This document shows, piece after piece, positions 39,730 to 47,457 of a stretch of 64,000 nucleotides of DNA. A program made the translations under genes and the position numbers. Source of the stretch: Mycolicibacterium frederiksbergense. Its GTDB lineage: Bacteria > Actinomycetota > Actinomycetes > Mycobacteriales > Mycobacteriaceae. The stretch is taken from positions 682,001 to 746,000 of the forward strand of contig NZ_JARXVE010000001.1 in the NCBI RefSeq assembly GCF_029893345.1. Direction: 5' to 3'. The notes below the pieces were generated by a model. It worked only from the letters and a program-made list of their open reading frames with translations. It did no database searches and was not told where the DNA came from. Within the stretch, counting starts at the first letter, position 1; each line of letters starts with the position of its first letter.

Positions 39730-40848
39730 TCAGGGCTGGTAGCCGTCGATGAATCCGGTGAGCCCAGACGGCTCGTGCGGGCCGATGGCGATCTGCTCGA
39801 CGACACCGATGCCGGTGCGCTCACCCATCGTGGCCTTCACGACGTTCTGCAGGTGGATCGAGGCGAAGTCGGTCGGGTCGAAGTCGTCGAGACGTATGGA
39901 TTCCCGGCCGATCTCGAACTGTCCGTGGTTTGAGCCATGCCCCCAGTGCGGATGCCAGTAACCGATCCCGCGCATGCGGAACGTGAAGAGTTTCTCCACC
40001 TCGATGTGCGTCTCGCCTTCGACGGGATCGGTGAACCACAGGTGCGCACGCCGGATTTCGCGTCGTCCCGGCTCCCACTCGAGTTCGTAGCCGATGTCGT
40101 AGCACTCGCGCACACCGACCCGGCTGCACGGGGAGACGCCTGCCGGTAGCGGATCGAGGATCTGCGCGGTCTGCAACCAGCGGCGGCCGTCCTCGTGTTC
40201 GTGAAAGGCGTAGTGGGTGAACCGATCTCCGAAATGCAACGGCGCCCAGAGCCAGAACACCTGAAACGGCATCGGCTGGCGGAGGACGGGCACCTGCTCA
40301 CCCACAGGCCGGACACCCCATGACCGGTCGCGGGTCCCAGGCACCGAACCGGCCTCGACAGCTGTGTCCTCACCGTCGACGCTGATGGTTCCCTCCCAGG
40401 TGCCCCATTGCGTCAGGCGCGTGTGGTCGGTCAACACGATGCCTTCGGCCGTTCGCCGCGTTTGCCGGGGTTCCTCGATCGCCACGGTGGTGGCCCGGAA
40501 GGTCAGGTCACAGGCGATGTTGTGTTCATTCGAATCGACGATGTACCGGATCGTGCGCAGCGGTTCAACGACCTCGATGCGGAACGGTCCGATGGTGGCT
40601 GACCGGTCCAGCGGCATTGCCCCTGAGGCGAAGACCGAGTGTTCCACTCCGTCTTTGACGAGGCTGAAGGCGGCATCGATGACCCCACGGACCGGGTAAT
40701 GGCCCATCGCGGCACCGAAGTAGAAGTCCCCGTCGCGCTGATGACCGTTGAACCAGTAGCGGTCATAGTGATTGGGGTCGGCACTGGCCGGTGTCGCGAC
40801 CGGATCGGCCGATGAGTGGATGGGGTAGTCGTCAAACGGTGTGAGCAT
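39730..40848 (-). CDS. Conserved protein of unknown function
   Basis: A 372-residue protein, probably beta-rich, with many aromatic and acidic residues: DRYWFNGHQRDGDFYFGAAM, HNIACDLTFRATTVAIEEP, VPGTRDRSWGVRPVGEQ, FQVFWLWAPLHFGDRFTHYA. This looks like the family that often accompanies phosphotransferases and MDR oxidoreductases in actinobacterial catabolic clusters; no activity is known to me. It follows the phosphotransferase gene by 15 bases in the same direction. Confidence 0.75.
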   Translation of the reverse strand: MLTPFDDYPIHSSADPVATPASADPNHYDRYWFNGHQRDGDFYFGAAMGHYPVRGVIDAAFSLVKDGVEHSVFASGAMPLDRSATIGPFRIEVVEPLRTIRYIVDSNEHNIACDLTFRATTVAIEEPRQTRRTAEGIVLTDHTRLTQWGTWEGTISVDGEDTAVEAGSVPGTRDRSWGVRPVGEQVPVLRQPMPFQVFWLWAPLHFGDRFTHYAFHEHEDGRRWLQTAQILDPLPAGVSPCSRVGVRECYDIGYELEWEPGRREIRRAHLWFTDPVEGETHIEVEKLFTFRMRGIGYWHPHWGHGSNHGQFEIGRESIRLDDFDPTDFASIHLQNVVKATMGERTGIGVVEQIAIGPHEPSGLTGFIDGYQP

Positions 40849-40863
40849 CGGTCCTGTTTCTAT

Positions 40864-41958
40864 TCACTTGTCCAGCAAGGAAAATGCATCGAGGTCGTTG
40901 ATCGCGGTTGCCGACCGCTCGGCCATGACGGTGAACATCTGGTCGCCCCGCTCGGAGCGCTGGCCCACCAGTGCGCCGAGCACGGTGACGAACGGTCCCT
41001 GGAACTGCGCGTAACGATAATCTTCCCAACAATTTTCGAGGCTATACCCGGTGACGCCGAGTTCGACCAACCGCCGGTGGTAGGCCTCGATGATCGAGTG
41101 TTCACCGGCGCGGCGGTCAGATACCGACAGACCCGGTGCGACCAACAGCGTGACATCGCGCAGGGGAAGGCCGGTCGACATGACCTGCCAGTCGACCGCG
41201 ACCACCGGATCCGTGCCGTCGGCCTTGGCGAACAGCAGGTTGTCCAGGCGATAGTCACCATGCAGCAGGGCGAACGGTTCCCGCCGCCCGGCGGCCCAGC
41301 TCATGAACTCGTCGGAGAACCGCTGCAGGACCGCAGCGGTTTCTGGCGCCAGCGTGTACCGCTGCAGGAACTGTGCTGTGGCATTGGCCAACAACTCGCC
41401 CGCGAATTCGGGCATCGCCGTCAGATCTGGGATCAACCAGTCCAGCTCACGCACCGCGGGGTCATTCCAGGTGGATGCGTGCAGCCCGGCGACGTTGACC
41501 GCCGCGGTCAGGGCCTCATCAACCGTGCAGCCGGCGACCTGATCACCCTGTTCTGCCGGAGCCAGGTCTTCGAGCAACAGGGTGAAGCCGTTGGCCTCGG
41601 CGTCAGCCGCCACGTAGTAGCAGCGGGGGAGCCGAGCACCGATCCGGTGTGCGTAGTCGCGGTAGAAGCTGGTCTCGCACCGATAGCTGAGCGTGCCGGC
41701 TGCCCGACTGTTGGGGTCGGTGGCGGGCAGCTTGATGATCAGCCGGTCAGGCCCCGTGCCGTCGGCGTAGTCGATGAACAACCTTGAGCAGGAGCCCATC
41801 TGGCCGGTTCCGACGCGTTCCGAGGTCACCCGGCGCACGGTGGCGGCGATGCCCGACGAATTCAGCGCCGCGGTGAGCCAATTGGCATCGACCTCATCGG
41901 CGGTATCGACGGCCCCCGGCGCAGACACCACCTTCCGGTCGGGATGCGTGGTCGTCAC
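40864..41958 (-). CDS. Aminoglycoside-phosphotransferase-family kinase
   Basis: A 364-residue kinase-like protein. RLIIKLPATDP supplies the ATP lysine, LLHGDYRLDNLLFAKADG is the catalytic loop (HGDxxxxN), and VVAVDWQVMSTG is the metal-binding Asp. The group phosphorylates small molecules such as ecdysteroid-like or choline-like alcohols; the substrate is unknown. The GTG at 41958 overlaps the stop of the oxidoreductase gene by GTGA. Confidence 0.82.
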   Translation of the reverse strand: MTTTHPDRKVVSAPGAVDTADEVDANWLTAALNSSGIAATVRRVTSERVGTGQMGSCSRLFIDYADGTGPDRLIIKLPATDPNSRAAGTLSYRCETSFYRDYAHRIGARLPRCYYVAADAEANGFTLLLEDLAPAEQGDQVAGCTVDEALTAAVNVAGLHASTWNDPAVRELDWLIPDLTAMPEFAGELLANATAQFLQRYTLAPETAAVLQRFSDEFMSWAAGRREPFALLHGDYRLDNLLFAKADGTDPVVAVDWQVMSTGLPLRDVTLLVAPGLSVSDRRAGEHSIIEAYHRRLVELGVTGYSLENCWEDYRYAQFQGPFVTVLGALVGQRSERGDQMFTVMAERSATAINDLDAFSLLDK

Positions 41959-42995
41959 CCTTGGCCCGGTTCGTTGATTTTCACCAGCATCTTGCCGATG
42001 TTGGCCCCGTTGAACAGACCGTTGAGGGCGTCGATGCTGGATTCCAGCCCTTCGTACACGGTCTCGCGGTGCACCAACAGCCCCTCCTGTTCCCAACCCC
42101 GCAGCGCGGCGAACGCCTCGTCGAAGCGCGCCCACTCTTCGAGTGCGATGAAGCCCTGCATCGTCGAGGCTGTGGCGAGCAGGTTTACGTAATTGGACGG
42201 CCCGGGGTGATCACCGGTGAGATAGCTGGAAATGATGCCGCACATCACCACCCGCGCCTTATGCGCAAGGTTGGCCAGCACTGCATTGAGAACGTCGCCG
42301 CCGACGTTGTCGAAGTACACGTTGATCCCGTTGGGGCAGGCGTCCTGTAGCGCGGCGGTCAGGTTGCCGGCCTTGTAGTCGACGCAAGCGTCGAAGCCGA
42401 AATCTTCGACCACGACCCGGCATTTTTCCGGGCCTCCGGCAATTCCGACCACCCGAGCGCCGGCGATCTTGGCGATCTGGCCGGCCACCGATCCGGTGGC
42501 ACCCGCGGCCGCCGATACGACGACTGTCTCGCCGGCTTGCGGCTTGCCGACACCCATCATGCCGAAGTAGGCCGTCGCGCCGGTCGGCCCGTAGATCGAC
42601 ATCACGGCCAGCGGATCGGTGTATCCGACCACCGGCGTGCTGAACAGGTCGTCGCGGATGATCGCGTAATCCTGCAGTCCGGTCAGGGTGGTCACCAGAT
42701 CGCCGACTTTGTAGGCATCGCAACGTGATTCGACGACCTCGCCAATGCCTGCCGCCCGCACCACCTCGCCGAGCTGGAGGGGCGGAAGGTAGCCGGGCTC
42801 GCCGTCCAGCCACGTGCGGGCGGCAGCGTCGATGCCGACATAGGTGGTCCGCAGCAGCGCCTCGCCCTCCGCGGGCACCGGTGCGGGCACGGTCACCATC
42901 TCGGTGTCCTCGGGGGAGACCAGTCCATTGGGGCGGCGGCGCAACAGGACCTGACGGTTCTGGCGGTGTGCGGCGTCAGGCATGTTGCTGCTCAT
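41955..42995 (-). CDS. MDR-superfamily NADP-dependent oxidoreductase
   Basis: About 346 residues, zinc-independent medium-chain reductase (leukotriene B4 dehydrogenase/curcumin reductase type). It opens QNRQVLLRRRPNGLVSPEDTEMV-like (read in parts) and carries YGPTGATAYFGMMGVG, the Rossmann glycine motif VSAAAGATGSVAGQIAKI, YFDNVGGDVLNAVL and GIISSYL. Such enzymes reduce activated C=C bonds with NADPH. The start may be 42995 or 42983. A good sigma-A-like promoter lies 40-69 bases upstream. First gene of a three-gene operon. Confidence 0.87.
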   Translation of the reverse strand: MSSNMPDAAHRQNRQVLLRRRPNGLVSPEDTEMVTVPAPVPAEGEALLRTTYVGIDAAARTWLDGEPGYLPPLQLGEVVRAAGIGEVVESRCDAYKVGDLVTTLTGLQDYAIIRDDLFSTPVVGYTDPLAVMSIYGPTGATAYFGMMGVGKPQAGETVVVSAAAGATGSVAGQIAKIAGARVVGIAGGPEKCRVVVEDFGFDACVDYKAGNLTAALQDACPNGINVYFDNVGGDVLNAVLANLAHKARVVMCGIISSYLTGDHPGPSNYVNLLATASTMQGFIALEEWARFDEAFAALRGWEQEGLLVHRETVYEGLESSIDALNGLFNGANIGKMLVKINEPGQG

Positions 42996-43034
42996 TTCTG
43001 TCACAGATCGAGGGCCATCCGAATTTTCATATTG

Positions 43035-43064
43035 ATTCTTAGAACTCGTATCGATTAACGTCAA
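43035..43064 (-). promoter_or_regulatory. Sigma-A-type promoter for the MDR oxidoreductase operon
   Basis: On the minus strand TTGACG (43064-43059) is followed after 17 bases by TAAGAAT (43041-43035), a strong -35/-10 pair. The expected start is about 33 bases upstream of the ATG at 42995. The region is shared with the divergent tetR gene. Confidence 0.6.
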
Positions 43065-43184
43065 CCCCTAGATTGAGAGTGTCCCGCCTGGTAGGAGATC
43101 GCTGATGACCCCCACCTACGGCATCGATCGTCCCGTGGGGCCACACACGTTCTCCGTATGCACCGACGGAGCGATCGAGAAGCC

Positions 43185-43862
43185 ATGAGCTCCAACGAGT
43201 CAACGCCCCGCCGTGGTCGGCCACCCCGCATCGACCAGAGCGCCATCGTCGCGGCGGTAGTGGAGATCGGCAGTGAGAACGTCACGATGCGCCGGGTCGC
43301 CGAGCATCTCGGCATCAGCCTTCCAGGGCTGTACCACCACGTGAAGAACAAGAACGATCTGCTGCGCCTCGCCGCCGAGAACGCGCTGGTCATGTCTCCG
43401 CCGCCGCGGTACACCGGCGAGCATTGGGCGACCTGGATGCGCAGCTACGCGTCCTACATCCGGACGGTGCTGGCCTCGCAGCCGGCCCTGGTGGAAAAGT
43501 TCGTCACGGGCGGGGTGCGCGACGAAATGGAGATGGAGTGCAACGGCGACGCGGTCGAAGCGCTGGCCGAGCACGGCCTGGCACCCGATGACGCGATAGC
43601 GGTCTGGGCTGCGGTGAGCGCGATGGCGATCGGCAGCGTCACGGAGGCGCACCGCGAACACCTCAACGCCGAAAGTGGGCAGCCGTGGCTCGCCCGGATC
43701 TTCAAACTCACCGCCAAGCGCGCCGCATCCGACTATCCGACGCTGCGTGCCATCGCCCAGTCTGGTTATGACCCATTTGGTGAAGACAGCTTTCAACTGC
43801 GAATGACCATGTTGCTCAAAGGCATAGCGGCTCAGTACGGTTTACCGCCCGAACCGGGGTGA
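43185..43862 (+). CDS. TetR-family regulator
   Basis: A 225-residue regulator. The N-terminal helix-turn-helix is typical (IVAAVVEIGSENVTMRRVAE, HLGISLPGLYHHVKNKNDLL); the C-terminal ligand domain is less conserved (DDAIAVWAAVSAMAIGSVTEAH). It is divergent from the MDR oxidoreductase operon and probably controls it; no clear palindrome stands out. GAGAAG lies a few bases before the ATG at 43185. Confidence 0.85.
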   Translation: MSSNESTPRRGRPPRIDQSAIVAAVVEIGSENVTMRRVAEHLGISLPGLYHHVKNKNDLLRLAAENALVMSPPPRYTGEHWATWMRSYASYIRTVLASQPALVEKFVTGGVRDEMEMECNGDAVEALAEHGLAPDDAIAVWAAVSAMAIGSVTEAHREHLNAESGQPWLARIFKLTAKRAASDYPTLRAIAQSGYDPFGEDSFQLRMTMLLKGIAAQYGLPPEPG

Positions 43863-43880
43863 TCCAGCGTCGACCGCGAG

Positions 43881-44180
43881 CTACGTGATGCCGAGGACAG
43901 CAGCGGTGAAGCGCCAGAGTTTTTGTGTGGCTTGGTCGGAGTCGGGCGTCGGGGTGACGCGGAGTTGTTGGGCGATGCCGTGGCGCAGGCCGCCGATGAC
44001 GTAGGCGCCCGCACTGTCGGGGTCCACGTCGGCCTGGAGCTCACCCAGTTGCTGGCCGTGGCGGATGTTGGCAAAGCCGCCTACATTCACAACCTCATCG
44101 ACAACGCCGCTCGCTGTCGCCGGTGGGCAGGTGGGCATCGGTGATGGCGTGACGCAGCCCGTCGTAAAAGCCGTCATGAA
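43881..44180 (-). pseudogene. C-terminal half of a tetR gene cut by the IS element
   Basis: Next to the IS end, one minus-strand frame reads HDGFYDGLRHAITDAHLPTG, typical TetR ligand-domain sequence, then hits a stop. The neighbouring frame continues as GFANIRHGQQLGEL and QADVDPDSAGAYVIGGLRHG up to WRFTAAVLGIT. The gene is therefore both split by the insertion and frameshifted around 44080-44105. Its N-terminal half lies at 45956-46123. Confidence 0.75.
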
Positions 44181-44184
44181 GTCT

Positions 44185-44204
44185 CCGCCACCTGAAGGAG
44201 GCGG
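44185..44204 (-). ncRNA. Subterminal hairpin, probable 3' scaffold of the TnpB omegaRNA
   Basis: CCGCCACCTGAAGGAGGCGG forms an imperfect stem of five plus two or three pairs. It lies 22 bases past the tnpB stop, just inside the right end. In IS605 elements the omegaRNA overlaps the tnpB 3' end and finishes with the right-end hairpin, followed by a guide taken from the flanking DNA; here the guide would be tetR sequence. The RNA itself is inferred. Confidence 0.45.
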
Positions 44205-44225
44205 TTTCCCTACTGACAGCCGTTG

Positions 44226-45485
44226 TTAGGTGGCGGTTTTCGGGTTTAGACGCTTCAAAGCCTGCCTGGTGGCGATGGGCTCCACGTCCTGCAAGGCCAC
44301 TTCCTGGCCCCGTTGTTTGATCACGATCGCGGCATTGGTGTCAGCGTTGCCGACCCACCCGCATGCTGGGTTTGCGCATCGGAACACCGCTTGGTTTTCG
44401 CGTTGCCCCGCTGCGTTCGACCCGCATCGGTGGCACGTCTGCGACGTGCCGTGTGGCCGGACCCGGATGACCCGCGCCCCTGCTTGATCAGCTTTGTAGG
44501 TCAGCAATGTCAGGATCTGAGTCCATCCCTGATTAAGGATGGACCGGTTCAGCCCGGACTTCTGTTTGACGTTGACGCCCGGCACCTCGACGGTGCCTCT
44601 GGCACTGCGGGTCATGTTCTTCACCCGCAGGTCTTCCACCACCAGCGCCGCGACCCCGGTGGCGACCAGCGCGGCGGTCACCTGATGGGCGAAGTCGTAG
44701 CGGCGTCGGGCTTGCCGGGCTTTGAGTCCCGCGATCTGGGTGTAGGTGCGCAGCAGTCGGCGGCTGGCCTTGTGGCCGCGGGGTTTTCCTGCCCGCTGCC
44801 GCGCGGCTTTACGTTCAAGCCGGTACAGACGTTTCTTCTCCCCCGGGGTGACAGTGCCGGCTTGGTCGATGAACGATCCGTCCGACAGTGCCAGCGTATG
44901 GGTCACACCGCGGTCAATACCCACGCTGCCCCGCTCACGTCGCCGCTGGCGGGGTGTGACCACCTGGTTTTCACCACGCACCACCAGCACCCAACCGGTC
45001 GCCTCGCGCATCACCCGAGCACCGGTCACCCGCTCAGGCATACCGCGGTGCAACCGAACTTTCACGGTCCCAACTTTCGGGATGGCCACCGTGGCCCACT
45101 TGCGGTTGAGCTGGGTGATGTTCAGATCTCGGGCTTGAGGGACATCGACTGCGCGGTGCGCCCGCCGCGTCTTCCACGTCGGCCGCCCATGGGTACCGTT
45201 CCAATAATTCGACCAAGCCTGCTTGTAAGCCTTGAGTACTTGTTGGGCGGCCTGTGCGGGCAGGATGGCCAGCCAGTCAATGTCTTTGCGGGCTCGCCGG
45301 ATCGCCGCGTCCGAATCCGCCCACGACGGCCACCGCTTCGATGCCTCGAAAAACGTGTGATGCGCGTGGATCAAATTCCACAACGCCCGAGCAGCGCCAG
45401 CTTGGCGGGCCAGCACCTGCGCCTGCGTCGCCGACGGTGCCAGCGGGTACCTCACGCACCGCTTGATCACCATCAACTCGCTCAC
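44226..45485 (-). CDS. tnpB: TnpB RNA-guided nuclease of the IS605 element
   Basis: About 419 residues. RuvC motifs appear complete: Asp in GIDRGVTHTLALSDG, Glu in LVVEDLRVKNM, and Asp in VGNADTNAA. The zinc finger TCHRCGSNAAG...FRCANPACGW has all four cysteines. The N-terminal VIKRCVRYPLAPSATQAQVL is the usual opening. TnpB proteins cleave DNA guided by omegaRNA and favour retention of their element. No frameshift is seen. Starts at 45503, 45485 or 45473 (ATG of MVIKRC) are possible. Confidence 0.88.
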   Translation of the reverse strand: MSELMVIKRCVRYPLAPSATQAQVLARQAGAARALWNLIHAHHTFFEASKRWPSWADSDAAIRRARKDIDWLAILPAQAAQQVLKAYKQAWSNYWNGTHGRPTWKTRRAHRAVDVPQARDLNITQLNRKWATVAIPKVGTVKVRLHRGMPERVTGARVMREATGWVLVVRGENQVVTPRQRRRERGSVGIDRGVTHTLALSDGSFIDQAGTVTPGEKKRLYRLERKAARQRAGKPRGHKASRRLLRTYTQIAGLKARQARRRYDFAHQVTAALVATGVAALVVEDLRVKNMTRSARGTVEVPGVNVKQKSGLNRSILNQGWTQILTLLTYKADQAGARVIRVRPHGTSQTCHRCGSNAAGQRENQAVFRCANPACGWVGNADTNAAIVIKQRGQEVALQDVEPIATRQALKRLNPKTAT

Positions 45486-45526
45486 AGCGGCAGTATCGCC
45501 CACACCACCGACAGCATCATTGATTT

Positions 45527-45958
45527 ATGTCACCACGCTGGGAACCAGACAAGGACGTACGCACCGGACGACACGTCGTTTACAACCTGCACGCGCATTG
45601 GGTTTTCGTCACGAAACATCCACGGAACGTGTTCACCGACGCCATGCTCGCCAGGTGCGAAGAGATCATGAGCGAAGTGTGCGCTGACTGCGAGGCCGAA
45701 CTGCGCGAGTTCAACGGTGAGCATGACCACGTCCACCTAGCTGGTGCATTACCCACCGAAAGTGGCGCTATCCAAGCTGGTCAACAGCCTCAAAGGCGTC
45801 AGCGCGCGACGCCTGCGTCAGGAGTACGCCTCCTACGTCCAAAAAAATACCCGTGGGGCGGACACTTCTGGTCCGGCTCCTACTTCGCCGGCTCATGCGG
45901 CGCAGCACCCTTGACGGTGGTCAAGCAGTACATCGAAAACCAACAACGCCCCGTCTAA
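45527..45958 (+). CDS. tnpA: TnpA Y1 transposase with an out-of-frame middle segment
   Basis: 143 residues, IS200-type. The start region (HVVYNLHAHWVFVTKHPRNVFT), the HUH motif (HDHVHL) and the catalytic-tyrosine helix (VKQYIENQQ) are present. Between them, residues about 72-106 (GALPTESGAIQAGQQ...) are foreign. In the shifted frame the same DNA reads VHYPPKVALSKLVNSLKGVS, RRLRQEYASYV, the expected family sequence. An extra A at 45739 opens the shift and a seven-A run at 45841-45847 closes it. The protein is full length but probably inactive. Confidence 0.82.
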   Translation: MSPRWEPDKDVRTGRHVVYNLHAHWVFVTKHPRNVFTDAMLARCEEIMSEVCADCEAELREFNGEHDHVHLAGALPTESGAIQAGQQPQRRQRATPASGVRLLRPKKYPWGGHFWSGSYFAGSCGAAPLTVVKQYIENQQRPV

Positions 45959-46123
45959 CGCCGCCAGAAGACCACTCTTCGATCCGAAGTGGTGATAGAG
46001 GGCACCGGTGCTGAGCCCGGCGCGGCGGGTCAACCCGCTCAGTTCGATGGCACCGTTTCCGTCGACGAGTTCGTCGCGGGCAGCGTCGAGTAGTTGTTGA
46101 CGTCCGAACGGGGCGCGTGCCAT
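45956..46123 (-). pseudogene. N-terminal part of the tetR gene cut by the IS element
   Basis: From the ATG at 46123 the frame gives ARAPFGRQQLLDAARDELVD and a canonical helix-turn-helix (LTRRAGLSTGALYHHFGSK, SGLLAAL), then enters the IS. The natural continuation, HDGFYDGLRHA, is found at the other end of the IS near 44176. Divergent from the phytanoyl-CoA dioxygenase-like gene, which it probably once controlled. Confidence 0.8.
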
Positions 46124-46170
46124 AGTCCGAACGATAACCGAAGTCAGTTATGTTTCGGGTAGGGGCGGCA

Positions 46171-47025
46171 ATGAGCACTGAAGTGACATCGTTGGCGGAA
46201 CTGGCCGGGGACCTGGCCGGCACGTATCGACGGACCAGTAGCAGTGGTGACCACGTCGACCCGGCGGTGGCCGACGAGGATCTGGCGGCGGTGCTGCGCG
46301 ACGGGTATGTGATCCTGCCTGATCTGTTGACCGCAGCCGAGCTCGACGCGATCCGGAAAGCTGTTGGGCCGCTGTTGAATCGGCGGGGCCGCAACGGGTT
46401 CGAGGGCCGCACCACCCAGCGGGTGTACAGCGTGTTCAACAAGACCCGCAGCTGCGACCGAATCGCCGACCATCCCCGCGTGCTGGCGCTGCTGGACCGG
46501 CTGTTCATGCCGAACTACCTGTTGTCGATGTTGCAGGTGATCAACATCCTGCCGGGGGAGCAGGCACAGCTGCTGCATACCGACGACGGCTTCTATCCGC
46601 TGCCCAGACCGCGAAAAGCATTGGGCGCGGCCACCATCTGGGCGATCGACGAGTTCACCGCCGAGAATGGGGCTACCGACATAATCGCCGGCAGCCACGA
46701 GTGGGGTGATCGGCTGCCCGATCCGGCCGAACGCAGACCAGTGGTGATGGATGCCGGGTCATGCGTGTTGTTCCTCGGAACCCTCTGGCACGGCGGCGGC
46801 GCCAACCGATCCGTCAACCCGCGCCTGGCGGTCACGGCGCAGTACTGCGAGCCGTGGTTGCGCCCGCAGGAGGCGTTCACCTTGTCGATGACTCGCGACA
46901 CGGTGCGCGCGGTGTCCGAGGACATCCGGCGCATGCTCGGCTATAGCATTCACCCGCCGTTCATCGGCCAGGTCGATGGCATGCACCCCAAGCGATTGCT
47001 CGAGCCGGGCGCCCCGCCCGTCTGA
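46171..47025 (+). CDS. Phytanoyl-CoA dioxygenase-family Fe(II)/2OG oxygenase
   Basis: A 284-residue dioxygenase. The facial triad is visible: His136 and Asp138 in LLHTDDGFYP, and the distal His207 in LWHGGGANRS. VLRDGYVILPDLLTAAELDAI (read in parts) is the usual N-terminal block. It hydroxylates an unknown substrate using 2-oxoglutarate and O2. GGGGCGG precedes the ATG at 46171. Divergent from the interrupted tetR gene, so it may now be expressed without its repressor. Confidence 0.85.
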   Translation: MSTEVTSLAELAGDLAGTYRRTSSSGDHVDPAVADEDLAAVLRDGYVILPDLLTAAELDAIRKAVGPLLNRRGRNGFEGRTTQRVYSVFNKTRSCDRIADHPRVLALLDRLFMPNYLLSMLQVINILPGEQAQLLHTDDGFYPLPRPRKALGAATIWAIDEFTAENGATDIIAGSHEWGDRLPDPAERRPVVMDAGSCVLFLGTLWHGGGANRSVNPRLAVTAQYCEPWLRPQEAFTLSMTRDTVRAVSEDIRRMLGYSIHPPFIGQVDGMHPKRLLEPGAPPV

Positions 47026-47100
47026 CGCGATGCCTGAGCGAAACCACTTCTGACACAACATTCTTTGTCGTCCTGGCACGTGCCTGGGGCAGGCCGCAGG

Positions 47101-47439
47101 TTACGGAAAAGGCATCGGTGGAATCGCGGAAGGCAACTGGATCCGGGGAATCTCAGCGGGTAACTCAACGTGCGGGACGTCGGCAGGAAGCTGCACCTGC
47201 GGGATGTCGCTCGGCGCCTGAACGCGGGGGACAGCGCTCGGCAGCGGCACCGGCGGAATGTCGCTGGGCAGTGGGAACGGTGGAATATTGGCCGGAACGG
47301 GCAACGTCGTCACCGCGTCGTCTGACGCGGCAGGTCGACTGGATTCGGCATCGCAGCCCGCAGCCATACACAGCGTCGCGATCATCGGCAGGACCACAGC
47401 CGCACGCCGCAGGACCCGTCGCACCATGTCCGACATCAT
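47101..47439 (-). CDS. Putative lipoprotein with seven proline-rich nonapeptide repeats
   Basis: 112 residues. A twin-Arg-containing basic start and a hydrophobic stretch (RRAAVVLPMIATLCMAAGC) end in a lipobox-like AAGC with Cys29. After an Ala/Ser-rich linker, residues 49-111 are seven uninterrupted nine-residue repeats of the form P-[AS]-x-[IV]-P-x-x-x-[LAF], such as PSDIPPVPL and PAEIPRIQL. No known domain follows. It may be a surface-anchored spacer or cell-wall protein. AGGAG lies 6 bases before the ATG at 47439. Confidence 0.7.
   Translation of the reverse strand: MMSDMVRRVLRRAAVVLPMIATLCMAAGCDAESSRPAASDDAVTTLPVPANIPPFPLPSDIPPVPLPSAVPRVQAPSDIPQVQLPADVPHVELPAEIPRIQLPSAIPPMPFP
47107..47295 (-). 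repeat. Seven tandem 27-bp coding repeats
   Basis: The DNA behind the nonapeptide array: seven units of exactly 27 bases, diverged from one another at the nucleotide level, all in frame and without interruption. Confidence 0.8.
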
Positions 47440-47457
47440 GCTGACTCCTAGAGGCCG

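Larger units (their letters stand above)
44180..45960. mobile_element. IS200/IS605-family insertion sequence
   Basis: Contains divergently arranged tnpA (Y1 transposase, plus strand) and tnpB (minus strand) with 41 bases between starts, as in IS608-like members. The right end near 44180 has an imperfect palindrome and no terminal inverted repeats, as expected for the family. The left end is at or just beyond the tnpA stop, where tetR N-terminal sequence begins. Exact ends cannot be fixed without an empty site. Confidence 0.8.

Noticed and set aside
40816..41787. 323-codon plus-strand ORF
   Set aside because: Antisense to the phosphotransferase gene; product is low-complexity and Gly/Arg/Gln-rich.
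44313..45671. 452-codon plus-strand ORF
   Set aside because: Runs antisense through tnpB; the minus strand has all RuvC and zinc-finger residues.
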